DNA of 64,000 nt from Narthecium ossifragum (lineage: Eukaryota; Streptophyta; Magnoliopsida; Dioscoreales; Nartheciaceae), in contig OY986964.1 of assembly GCA_963920575.1 (NCBI GenBank), positions 37,128,527 to 37,192,526 of the forward strand. The letters are read 5' to 3'. How positions within the stretch are numbered: the stretch's first letter is position 1; each line of letters begins with the position of its first letter. The translations under genes and the position numbers were made by a program. The notes below the pieces were generated by a model that ran no database searches, was not told the DNA's origin, and saw only the letters and a list, made by a program, of their open reading frames with translations. Shown piece by piece: positions 47,022-58,132 of the stretch.

Positions 47022-48432
47022 ACATTGAGAGAAAACCTATTCAGTTGAGAGAAAACTCTATCTATTACATTGAGAGGAAACCCATGACATTGAGAGAAAA
47101 CCCATTCAGTTGAGAGAAAACTCTATCTATTACATTGAGAGAAAACCCATGATATTGAGAGAAAACCCATTCAGTTGAGAGAAAACTCTATCTATTACAT
47201 TGAGAGCAAACCCATGACATTGAGAGAAAACACATTCACTTGAGAGAAAACTCTATCTATTACATTGAGAGCAAACCCATGAGAGAAAACTCAAAAGAGA
47301 AGAGAGAAAACTCATAAGAGAGAGAACTCATAAGAGAAAAAAATCATAAAAGAGAAAAGAGAAAACTCGTAAAAGAGAGAAAACTTAGAAAAGAAAAAAC
47401 TCGGAAGAGAGGAAACTTAAATGGAAGAGAGAAAACTTAAATAGAAAAAAGAAAACTCAAACCAAAGAGAGAAAACTCTTAAAAGAGAGAAAACTCGTAA
47501 AAGAGAGAAAACTCAAGCCAAAGAGAGAAAACTCAAACAGAAGAGAGAAAACACAAGCCAAAGATAAAAAAAACTCAAATCAAAGAGAGAAAACTCGTAA
47601 AAGAGAGAAAACTCATAAAAGAGAGAAAACTCATAAGAGAGAAAACTCATAAAAAAGAAGAGAAAACTCTCTTTGGTTTGAATTTTCTCTTTTCTATTTA
47701 AGTTTTCTCTCTTTCAGTTAAATTTTCTCTCTTTCATTTAAGTTTTCTGTCTTTGGTTTAAGTTTTCTCTCTTTTATTTAAGCTTTCTCTCTTTGATTTA
47801 AGTTTTCTTCCTTTCATTTAAATTTTTCCTCTTTGGTTTGTATTTTCTGTCTTTGGTTTGAGTTTTCTCTCTTTCATTTAAGTTTTCTCTCTTTTGTTTA
47901 AGTTTTCTCTCATCTATTTAAGTTTTCTCTCTTTGGTTTGAGTTTTCTCTCTTTGGTTTAAATTTTCTCTTTTCTATTTAAGTTTTCCCTCTTTCAGTTA
48001 AATTTTTTCTCTTTCATTTAAGTTCTCTCTTTACTTTGTGTTTTCTCTCTTTGTTTTGAGTTTTCTCTCTTTGGTTTGTCTTTTCTCTTCCATTTAAGTT
48101 TTCTCTTTTTTGTTTGAGTTTTTTCTCTTTCATTTAAGTTTTATCTCTTTCGTTTAAGTTTTCTCTTTTTCATTTAAGTTTTCTCTCTTTGGTTTGTGTT
48201 TTCTCTTTTTCATTTAAGCTTTCTCTCTTTTGTGTGAGTTTTCTCTCACCACTTTATCTTTGATATTGTTCCAAATTTCAAAGATTGAAAAAGAGAAAAC
48301 TCATAAGAGAGAAAACTCGGAAAAATAAAAAACTTAGAAAACAATAAATTCTTTTGATATTGTTCTAAATTTCAAAGATTGAAAAAGAGAAAACTCGAAA
48401 GAGGGAAAACTCAGAAAAGAGAAAACCCGGAA
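47022..48432. repeat. Giant GAGAGAAAACTC foldback array
   Basis: From 47022 to about 47665 the + strand is an array of GAGAGAAAACTC-type 10-20-bp units, beginning with four copies of a 65-bp higher-order unit (CTCTATCTATTACATTGAGA at 47056, 47121, 47186, 47251). From about 47668 to 48250 the array runs in reverse complement (GAGTTTTCTCTCTTTGGTTT, with CATTTAA alternates). At 48288-48432 a third, short block returns to the first orientation. There is no open frame. Confidence 0.95.
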
Positions 48433-49206
48433 AAGTTAAGAATGGACTCACAATTCGACTGGTTTGGAGACCAGATGGAGATGGATTAAACAAATTATAA
48501 AAGGTGAGCAAGTTGGAAAGATTTGGAAATTTACCCGGAACTGTAATCTACTAGGGTGATCATATTAGCATGGGTTTGCTATTGGGAGATGCCTAAATGG
48601 CTAATGTGGAGAACAACCAAACATATCGAAAACCAAACATATCGAAGCAAGTTAAGCCAGCCGAAAAGAAGAGTTTGTTTGTTCTCAGCCCACTGGAGAG
48701 AGCTTTGCATGTTAGTCAATAAGCCACCTTTAGAATTAGGACATCCTCTTAATTATTCCTTCCTCTCTGTTATAAAACTGTGTAATAAACCCAAACTTTT
48801 GTTCAATTTTCTACACTAAAAAAGTTCCATCTAAATAGAGATAAAAGAGCTCACATTCGAATATAGAAAAAGAAAGTGTCTGGTCTGAAACCCTGCAACT
48901 TGGCATGGGGCCATTCAAACGATGAGCCCCTCATAGCTAACGAACGGCCCGGATGGCTCATCATCCGGCTTCAGGCTTGTTGCTCACCTTTTCTCCCAAT
49001 ATAGAGAACAGAGAGAGACCCCTTGAGATCCTCATCTCCCCGCCCCCCCCCCCCCATTTTATACCGCATGAGTAGGTTAAAAAAAAGATTTTAAAAGCTG
49101 TTTGAGGTTTTCACCCCAAAAACAGTCTGCTATGTTTTATTACCCCATAAGTCTTATTTACGGGGGGTTGGCCGATTCCCCATATATACAACCCAACACA
49201 AACTCA
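48433..49206. other. Intergenic, COX6B 3' side
   Basis: No gene is seen. A run of 14 C (49038-49051) is the only notable feature. Confidence 0.5.
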
Positions 49207-49866
49207 TCAAATAGGCCCTGGACATATCCCTTTTTCTGTTTGCTCGTTCCATGCCAATACCTGCAAGAAAACCAGATAATTAAGAGAGAGAGAAGGATCA
49301 TATATATACAGTAACAAGAGCTGGAACAGAGGCAGCAGTCATGATCATTGATCAGTACCCAATCAGTTGGACACAGGGATCGGTAGTACCGTGCGAACTT
49401 CTCGCACTCCGGCGCCTCCTCGCCCTTCACCTTCCTGCACCTACAAGATCAAGAAAACTGCGTTGCCATAGTATACAGCTTCTTGATTCGCTGCATCGAA
49501 TAATATTAAATTCGATGCGACTGCTCGGCGTATTACATCATCATGCTCATGATACAACAGTATTTGTTGTCAAAATGATCGAATAAATCATATTACGTGA
49601 TGCAAAATTGGTATGTGCTATTACCCGTGGTACTCGAGGTAGCGGGCGTAACAGTGGCGAGCCTGGTTGGTGGTGGGGAACCGGACGTCAACGGGCGCCG
49701 TGCCCACCCCCAAGACATCGATGGTCCCGTCGTCTGGCGCCGGTGGCCCATCGGAGATGGTGCCGGGCTCGTGGGGAGGGCGCGGAGCTTGCTTACCGGT
49801 GGCCACAGTACGGTACACGTTCCGGCTTCGCATCTTGTCATGGGGATCCACCACGTTGTCCGCCAT
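49207..49866 (-). CDS. COX6B: Cytochrome c oxidase subunit 6b
   Basis: Three exons, 49866-49625, 49440-49359 and 49260-49207, give 125 residues. The ATG at 49866 is the only in-frame methionine at a plausible position; the frame reaches upstream only through non-ATG codons. The N-terminal ~60 residues are hydrophilic and Pro/Gly-rich, as in some plant members. The CHCH fold follows: FPTTNQARHC, then Cys at 72, 82, 93 and 104 with spacings CX9C, X10 and CX10C, then YYRSLCPTDW, and the C-terminal WNEQTEKGICPGPI. COX6B sits on the intermembrane-space side of complex IV, is imported by the MIA40 disulfide relay and stabilises the dimer. It is a normal single gene; the upstream region (49920-50130) has GA and AT microsatellites. 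Confidence 0.95.
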
Positions 49867-50094
49867 GGCGCTCAGCCAAGTTCCAGTCGGTGCTGCACTT
49901 CTTCGCACTAATCTAGCTAATTAATAGGTACGTACGTACGTAGTGAGAAGAGAGGAGTGAGAGAGAGAGAGAGAGACATCTGGAAAAGCTAACTCGGTGC
50001 TCATCAGAGCTGGTGACAAATATGCTAAAGTTTAATTTGGAGGAATATAGTAGAGCTAATAGAAGAATTTCTTTCCTTTTTGCCTATGTCTAGG

Positions 50095-50130
<36 letters not shown>

Positions 50131-50834
50131 TATTGTTGGTGCGGGAAGAAGCTGGAGCTTAGAAGAACTATGACTATCAGTATCAGGTAGGGACTCGAAT
50201 ATTTTCTAGAATCCGTTCGAGATCCGATTTGGATGGGCGTTTCGCTGATTGCATGTCTTCCTGGCCTTTGTGGCTATGATTTTAATTATCATGGGCCTGT
50301 GCTCAAATAATTTCAGACTACATATTCAAAGCAGAAAAATAGATTTTTATGGCTTTCCAAGGATATTCATGCAATTAAAATTTTTTGAGGGGTATATACG
50401 CAAAATACTTTTTTCAATATAGTATGTACGGTCACCCAAAAACCACAAACGCACAAGCCCAGGATATAACTGCGAAGCTAAAAGAGGGTGATCTTCCAGT
50501 ATATGTAAATTGGAATAATATTACGAATCCTCATCCATCTTGCCAAAAAGATAAGACCCATCGTCACAAAATTAACTCAAGATTTATTTTATATATCCTC
50601 TCCAGATGACATATATGCATGAAGGACATTGATTGGGATACATGAGTCATAACATGTATATTATATATGCTCATTCAATCGGTAGCACACTACCGATTAA
50701 ATCATATATATAAAAAAAAATATCAATCAAGTGACCATATAGGCATGTGCAATGTATATATATTATGTGATCATGTATCCAAATCTTTATCCTAACGCAC
50801 GAAAGGAAACATGCATGGAAGAGAAATCTAGGTG
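49867..50834. other. Intergenic between COX6B and CYP735A
   Basis: Contains the COX6B promoter side with GA and (AT)n microsatellites (49958-49976, 50097-50126). A fragment of the ATCGGTAG foldback family (CAATCGGTAGCACACTACCG, 50676-50750) lies near the 3' end of the P450 gene. Confidence 0.6.
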
Positions 50835-52113
50835 CTAGCCTTTGAGAGGCTTCAAGCAAACGAGAACCCCGTGCTTGGGCTTCAGAGTGAGGACATGGAC
50901 AGGCGCATGCCTGTAGTTCTCGGAGAGGACGAAGCTGAAGCTGGAGAGGAGCATAGAGAGGATGATCTTGGCCTCCATCATGGCAAATGCCTGGCCAACG
51001 CAGTTCCGCGGCCCGGCGGCGAACGGAAGGAAATGGCGGGTCTGCGCGAACGATCTCCCGGCGAACCTCTCCGGGTTGAACTCGTCAGCGTCCTCCCCCC
51101 ACAGCTCCTTGCTGTGGTGCAGTGCAAGAGCCGGGATCCACACGGAGAGGCCCTTGGGGATGTGGAGGTTACCTACTTTGATGTCCTTGAGTGCCACGCG
51201 AGGCAGCAGCGCTGCAGGCGGGTACAGCCTCAGTGATTCGTTGATGATCATATGTAGCTGCATGCAGACCATCAATGGAATCAATTATATGCAGACCATC
51301 AAAAAAGAACAGCAGGAACATATACATACCACAGTGAGCTTGGGAAGGTGGTCGGTGGTCGGCGGCTCTCGGCCGCAGACCTGAGCCACCTCGTCGCGGG
51401 CTCTCTCCTGCCAGGAGGGGTTGGTGGCGAGGAGCATGATGGTCCATGTGAGGAGGAGCGACGTCGTGTCGTGGCCGGCGAAGTAGAATGTCTTGCATTC
51501 ATCGATCACCAGCTCTAAGGAATACCTGAATCCATCCTCCCTCTTCTGGTGGACCTCATTGAGCAGCAATCCGAGAAGGCCGGTGCCGTATGATGAGCTC
51601 CTTCCCCTCTGGAAACTATCCTTTTTGTTCTCAATGATCTCCATCATCCCCTTTTCGACTTCCTTCTTCAATGCCTTTATCTCCCTTCGGTATTTGCTCG
51701 GAAAAAACCTGAATTAAAGATTTTTGTAAGCATTTAGTAAATGGCTGCCGGGAAACCGGAAATGAGACTCACTCACCGGCTGCCGGGAAACCAGAAATGG
51801 CGGCCGGCCTGGGCGGTGAGGTACTGCAAGCGGTTTAGTTGATGGACAATCTGCTTGCCCTTCTCGTAGCTACTGTCGAAGGCCGAGCGGGATACGATAT
51901 CGGCAGTGAGCTTGATCATGTACTCGTAGATCTCCACCTCATTGCACCCTGATTCAATGGCGTCCCGCAAGGATCTGATCGTCTCATTAGCGCACTCCAC
52001 CATGTAATTCGCGAAGCACTACTAGCAAGATCATGAGATCTTTGATTAACTAAATTGTTATAAACTCTAATGACTCACTAAAAGCTTAATTAATTAAGCC
52101 AAAGAGATCGATT

Positions 52114-52150
<37 letters not shown>

Positions 52151-52757
52151 GTATGAACCTTGAGGTTGGCACCCATGAATGCGGGGGCGGCGATGTGGCG
52201 CTGGTGGAACCAATCTACGCCGTTGGCCATGAGAAGCCCCTTGCCGACGAAGTCCTTGCTTCCTTGCAGCTGGAGCCATGACCTCCCGGTGATCTGGGTG
52301 TACTTGGAGGAGAGGAACTCCTTGATCGTGTCAGTGTCCGTCAAGCACAACCTCGGCTCGCTCCCGTACCAAAACAAGAATGTCTCGCCTGTAAGATATA
52401 CCATCTATATTTGAATTGATAACATATATATGGAAATATATTTAGATCGATGGAGAATTAATATATACCATAACGGCGGGACCAGACGAGGAAGTGAGGG
52501 AGGAGGCGGCCGGCGATGTCGTGGCGGACGGAGTCCACGTCCGACGAGGTGGTTGCCGACACCATCGAGGCGATGTCGAAGATGTTGCCTGACAAGAAGC
52601 GTGGCCTGGGGCCAGTGATACGTTGCTTGGCCATGGCCGTCTTTATGCGCCATGGTGTCAGGATGTAGAAAGAGATGGCGACACATGTCTCTCTCAGTAA
52701 GAGGAGGAGGAGGAGGAGGAGGGCAACCCCTGCAGGTATTAGCATGGCAAGGCCCAT
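50835..52757 (-). CDS. CYP735A: Cytochrome P450, CYP735A type (cytokinin trans-hydroxylase)
   Basis: Five exons, 52757-52469, 52388-52159, 52018-51777, 51708-51330 and 51257-50835, give 520 residues, matching the family length. The N-terminal anchor is a Leu run (VALLLLLLLLLRETC), followed by TGPRPRFLSGN. P450 landmarks: the I-helix oxygen-activation motif AGHDTT (331-336), the K-helix ESLR (387-390), NPERF, and the haem loop FAAGPRNCVG with ligand Cys466. The stretch SGRSWLQ-like (TGRSWLQLQGSKDF), GLLMANGVDWFHQRH and KPKHGVLVCLKPL fit CYP735A better than the related CYP709/714/72 families. The enzyme hydroxylates the isopentenyl side chain of iP-type cytokinins to trans-zeatin types in the ER. 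CYP735A is the best fit by motif, not by a search. Confidence 0.9.
52119..52146. repeat. (AT)n microsatellite in P450 intron 2
   Basis: About 28 bp of pure alternating TA just inside the intron following exon 2. Confidence 0.9.
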
Positions 52758-52822
52758 GGCTAGAGACAGGAACTCGCAATCAACAAGGGCGATATATATA
52801 TGCACAGGGTCCTCTCTCCCTC

Positions 52823-52880
52823 CCTCGAGGCTCTCTCTCTCTCTATCTCTATCTCTCTATCTCTCTATCTCTCTCTATCT
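52823..52880. repeat. CT-rich leader microsatellite of the P450 gene
   Basis: CTCTCTATCTCTAT repeats lie 65-125 bp upstream of the ATG, the usual place of (GA/CT)n in plant leaders and core promoters. Confidence 0.7.
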
Positions 52881-52940
52881 CAGAGAGCATGCATATATGC
52901 ATGCACTACAGCAGCCACTTATGGAGATGAATATTATTCC

Positions 52941-53089
52941 GGATCCTCCCGTTATGGGAGGATCCGATCCACCTATGGCATGATTTAAATGGGTACCTTT
53001 GCGGGTTTGGGTGATTTTGGGTTGGCCCACTGTAGGCGCCCCAATTGAATAGTGTATTGGGCCGGATCTTCTTGCGTCTGGGAGGATCC
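52941..53089. mobile_element. Small MITE-like element near the P450 promoter
   Basis: GGATCCTCCC at 52941 and its reverse complement GGGAGGATCC at 53080-53089 form 10-bp inverted ends. The left end also carries a tight perfect hairpin (52941-52965, loop GTTAT). It is 150 bp long, lies about 185 bp upstream of the P450 ATG, and has no clear target duplication. Confidence 0.45.
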
Positions 53090-53389
53090 TAATTAAAAAC
53101 TACTCGTATCTAGATCACAGAGAATGATGGACGTACGAGGTATCACCAATGTGGTGGTATAACACCTTGGATTTGTTATCTCCTCCTAGAGGAATCTGTA
53201 GTTGCGTGGCTATTTTTCAAATGAGTAGGAAAGTTCGATGCCTGATAATTTTAAACGCCCATGTACTACAAGGATTCGGAGATGCTTCATTCATAAACTT
53301 GTAGATTACAGAAATAGGACAGATGGAGTTTTACACTGAGAAGAGAAGCAGAATGGACGATGGAAGATAGACGATGATAATATATATAC

Positions 53390-54485
53390 GGGGCTGGTTT
53401 CACGTACACAAGACTTAGTATAAATTTTGACACTGGATCTCACCAAGGGAAATCAAGGGCTGAGATTAAAACACAATACGATCTCCCTTCTCACCTTCCA
53501 CTTAAATTCAGTTAACGGGTTGAATCCACTTAGGATCCGAACCCACTTAGGATTCAATCACACCGACCCCCAATCCTATTAAATCCCCTTCCCCCACCCA
53601 CTCACCCCACATCGTGGTCCGGCCTCCACCACCACCCTCCTCCGCCCTCCATCCCGGGCCCGCCCTCCTCCTGAATCCACGCTCTGCCCTCCTGCGGCCT
53701 CCACCACGCCCTCCTCCGGCCTCGATTGCTTGCATCAGCGACGGGCGGAGGTGTGGAGGAGCTCGAGTGGCAAGCAAGCTCCCCAACGAGCAGCACACCG
53801 GGTGGGTCTTTTTGAGAGAGAGAGAGAGGAGAGGAGAGGAGAGGAGAGGAGAGAGAGGGAGGGAGGGAGAGGGAGATGGTCTCCTATCAAGCCGGGTGGA
53901 GAGGTCGGAGATCAAGGCCAGAGACCACATCTACTCGATCATGGAGATCAAGTCCTTGATAGTGATGTTTGTCCTTGATGCCCCATCCCAATCCCAATAG
54001 AACCAATAATGCAAATAGAAACAAGTATGGGAATAAGCTAGAAGCACGCAAGCATGTCTCAATGCCTTTATCAGCTAGATCCGCGTGATTGCCACACCGC
54101 CGCCGCCGAGGTAGATCCACGCAAGCACTCGAGCTCCTCCTCCACGCCACCACCGCCACCGGTGCAAGCACTCGAGCTCCTCCTCCACACCATCGCCGCC
54201 GCCGGCGCAAGCACTCGCGCTCCTCCTCCACGCCACCGCCGCCGGCGGCACAAGATAGGGTTTTTGGGTCGAGGAAGGAGGGAACGAGAGGAGATGGTAA
54301 ATGGGTTCACTCATTTTGGGTTTAAACTTGGGTTTTGAATTTAAGGGGGTTCGACCCGTTAACCCTATAACTTACTCAATTTAAGTAGAAGGTGAGAAGG
54401 GAGATGGTATTGTGTTTTAATCTCAGGCCTTAATTTGAGATCCAGTGTTAAAATTTGTATTAAGTCTTGTGTATGTGGAACCAAC

Positions 54486-54488
<3 letters not shown>
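53390..54488. mobile_element. Pack-MULE-like element with GC-rich cargo (second)
   Basis: The ends are GGGGCTGGTTTCACGTACAC and its reverse complement GTGTATGTGGAACCAACCCC. The inverted repeats extend about 150 bp and share CACTGGATCTCA and TTCTCACCTTC. The flanks TATATATAC / TATATATAT are an approximate 9-bp duplication, but lie in AT repeats, so they are weak evidence. The centre (53580-54300) is GC-rich, with a (GAGA)n/(GAGGA)n tract at 53815-53875 and three copies of a ~51-bp unit GCAAGCACTCGAGCTCCTCC (about 54121, 54163, 54208). Confidence 0.7.

Positions 54489-54557
<69 letters not shown>
54489..54557. repeat. (TA)n microsatellite
   Basis: 69 bp of almost pure TA directly at the right end of the Pack-MULE-like element, then TGTGTG. 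Confidence 0.95.
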
Positions 54558-54563
<6 letters not shown>

Positions 54564-54732
54564 GTGTGTGTGCATGGTGTAAATTAACTACGTGGTGATC
54601 ACAAGTTCTTTCTTTGACAGATCCGACTGGTGTAATTGATAAACATGATATTAGAATGGAGAACGATAATGAGTCTCTAGAAATAACACGCATAAAAAAA
54701 CACACACACGCGAGCATATATTTAGAATAAAG

Positions 54733-55045
54733 TTTTGTGTATATGGCCAGGTGGTATGTGTAATACACATGTCATCGAATCAGTAGTCCACTACCGATTG
54801 AATTTATACCGGTAATGAGGTACCGATTGCTTGATAAAATCCATCGGTATCTCACTATGAATGAACCAGATGAATAATTCAATCGGTAATCAGATACCAA
54901 TTCATTGATCTATTCCATCGATAGTGGTCTACTCCATCGGTAGACCACTACTGATGAACTATATGAAAGAATCGATAATCCACTACCGATTCAAAAATAT
55001 GTAATGTATATGCCACACCATCATGTACATAAATGAGCGCTCCAT
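54733..55045 (+). repeat. ATCGGTAG foldback element, copy C
   Basis: Left end TTTTGTGTATATGG, then ATGTGTAATACACATG, followed by ATCGGTA(G/A)/(C)TACCGAT modules (CCACTACCGATT, GAGGTACCGATT, CAATCGGTAATC). The right end is CATCATGTACATAAATGAGCGCTC. Same order of modules as copies A and D. Confidence 0.8.
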
Positions 55046-55857
55046 ATTTTTTTATTTATGGTGAAATCAGAACATAAAATGACTATTATTTTCCCCCCTT
55101 TTTCTCCGGGGAATTGAGCACTTACCCACTTACTCAAGTCCAATGAATACCACACTATCCCCACAGATATCAAAAACTGATTTCAAAACTAACCTTAACT
55201 GCGATTTATGACATTGTTATCATTTTTCCATACAAAGTTCCGACTGCTGATTTCTTCACATATATACTGCACATATCAGGGTGGGTTATGCTATAATATC
55301 ATATTAGTCTCTTAAATTTTTCTTAATTCCATACTAAATACTATATTTCTAATAATATCAAAATCGTCCATGAAGTACTAGTCTATCAACGGACTTCAAA
55401 ACTCATTTTTCATCCAACCAGTTAAAGGACTCAACCCAGGTTAAAACCTAACCATGCCGAGTGAAACGATGAAAATATACCCTTATATAACAAAATAATC
55501 CATGAAATGAATTATAAAAGCAACCTTGTAAGAAACATAATCACCATCTTATCAGATTGATTTAATTCATACATATATATATCTATTCTATGATTATAAT
55601 ATACTAATCTAATATAATTAATTTTAATCAAATTCAGTTTTTTATAATTAATTCATTCATTAATTTGATGTTAGCTGACAGATGACAGGGGATAACTAGT
55701 ACACTTATATAACAAGACAGATCAAAACTTTAGACTTCAAGTCATAATAATTCTAATAAATGAGATGAATTTCCCATACCGACCAATAAATTCATTGCCT
55801 TGTCATGTCCCCCAATGAATTTGTTTTGTCCCCAAGCCTTCGGGGTCAATTAATAAG

Positions 55858-55898
<41 letters not shown>

Positions 55899-57487
55899 GC
55901 AGCCTCAGCTATTTAGTTATCTATTCCAGCGCTCGCTCAACTACGTGTGCTGTGTGCATTAATTATCCATACTGATCACGCAATGTACGCCGACACGTGT
56001 TTATTGTAAATATTTGTGTACGTGGCTGTACATTGAACATGTTTACTTGATCATGTATTATTGACTTACGTGATAAAGACCAGTGAATATAAGTGAATTT
56101 AGAACATTAAAAGTGATAATGTACGATGAACATGTCTATGACACGTGTCTATGTGACATGTACCCTAATCACTTTTTTTAGATAGTTACATTTTATTTTT
56201 TTTATTTTTTTACTAAAGAGTTAAACCAAAGCTACCACCCATAAGACTCACAGGTCCACAGTCTACTCTAACAGTAATCTCTATCGGCTCTGACATTCAT
56301 TTCTCTCATATTCAAGGATATTTATATAATAATATTAAGTTCCAGCCGTTATTACGTTAGATTAGACGACATGAGTTGACATAAAAGATATGCTATCTGA
56401 TAATAAGAGGCTAGAAATATAATATTTTTTTAAAGTTTTGAGAAATAAATATATGAGCTTGTCTGTCTCTCGAAATGCCACGCCGTATTTTCAATCATCT
56501 TTTTGGTACCTACTTGGAATTAAATTTTTTTTTTTTTTTAAAAGATGGTCAGAATTTCATCCTCATGGGAGCTCATGAGTGAAAAATAGAGTAATCTTTG
56601 ACACATAACCCCCTTATCCCCTTATCCTCATTTTTTATTCAAACATCAAAAGTAATGATTATGGGGTTATTTTCATTTCACCTACCACCATCACTCTATT
56701 TTTTCTTACCCCCATTCCTTAACTCCACTTTTTCTAACCCCATTTAACCTTATCCTCTCTTAACCCCACTTTTTCTAATCCCATATCAAACGGGTTCTAA
56801 CTGATGTCTAATACAACTCTAAATATATCATTTAAAACTTCTCAAAATAAATAAATAATTTTTTTTCCGTAGAAAGATTGTTATTATTATTATGATAGAA
56901 ATTAGATGCTTTAAACGACTTGTTTTTTCCAAGAGGATGTGACTGACTATATGAGGAGAAGAAACTAAAATAAGCTCGAGACTAGCAACTACGGATAAGA
57001 GTACAGTACATACACTATTCAGATAAATAAATGTGACAGCTTATATATAGCCTCGCCTTGTGGGGCTCAGAAGATGAGAAGGGAATAGGGATGCAGGTGT
57101 AACTTAACGTAGTCCTTTCCCACTTGATTCATGAGCCACCTCATCTCGTCTTTTTGAATAATTTATAACACACGTCCAACATCTCAAACCTAACCCAGCG
57201 ACTGAGCCATAATGGCCCTCACCCGCTAGCAGCAACCAACCCCACCCCCAGCTCTCTATCACTCCATCTCTCATCTCATTTATAATGCACCACCGGCCTG
57301 GCCACCGTCACAAAACTTCTTAATTTTTTCAGCCATTTACAAGTACACACATTTATATATATCATCTCGATCTAAAAGTCACAATAGATTGAAATTTTTT
57401 TCATATTAGGAGGTGAATTTTAATGACAAAAGAATCTAGAGAATTTTAATGACAAAAAACAAACAAACCATATATTCAAAAGTAATG
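55046..57487. other. AT-rich intergenic region
   Basis: No gene. Holds a second copy of the dispersed AT repeat (55558-55680), an (AT)n run (55860-55893), and a CCCC/TTTT-rich patch at 56600-56800 with repeated CTTATCC and CCCACTTTTTCTAA(T/C)CCCAT motifs that resembles a worn MITE. Confidence 0.45.
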
Positions 57488-57841
57488 TTTTGTGTACATG
57501 TACAGGTGACATGTGTAATGCACATGCAACCGAATCGGTAGTCTAATACCGATTCGTCCATGTAGTTTATCGGTAGTGATTTAAAGATGAACTATATCAA
57601 TGAATCAGTAGTGAACTACCGATTGAATTATATTGGCAGTGAGGTACCGATTGGTTGATAGAGTCCAACAGTATTTCACTATCGATGGACTAGATGAATA
57701 ATTCAATCGGTAGTGGACTACCGATTCATTGATCTAGTCCATCGATAGTGGTCTACCGATGGACTACATAATAGAACCGGTAATCAACTACCGATTCGAA
57801 CATGTGTAATGCGCATACGACATCAGCACATACACCAATCA
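57488..57841 (+). repeat. ATCGGTAG foldback element, copy D
   Basis: Left end TTTTGTGTACATGTACAGG, then ATGTGTAATGCACATG, a series of CGGTAGT/ACTACCG modules (GGTAGTGGACTACCGATTC is a near perfect palindrome), a right copy of ATGTGTAATGCGCATA and a CACCAATCA end. It is the fullest copy and lies 290 bp downstream of the KCS stop. Confidence 0.85.
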
Positions 57842-58132
57842 TTACAACAATTACAGAGATTACATCACACCAGTATATTACAATATTACACTCACGTTGT
57901 TCTCTCGTTTCTCGCCAAAAGCAAAAAAAAAAAAGAAAAAAAAAATTTAAAACCCTTAATTAAAATGACTAAGCTAGTGCATATATGACTGCGCGCAGGG
58001 TATTAATATGAATGAAACAGGGTACAGAACTGACAAGGGTTTGTTTAACGTGTGCTTAACTTTTTGTACTTGATGTTCCAGTGGATATATCGACGACGAT
58101 GATGATCCAGTTAATATATAACTATAATTTAT

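Noticed and set aside
47022..48432. CRISPR-like reading of the GAGAAAACTC array
   Set aside because: Units are contiguous without unique spacers of constant size, and the genome is a plant nuclear genome.
53614..54338. Arg/Pro-rich frames in the second Pack-MULE-like element
   Set aside because: They arise from GA/CT and GCC repeats; every frame on both strands is similarly open.
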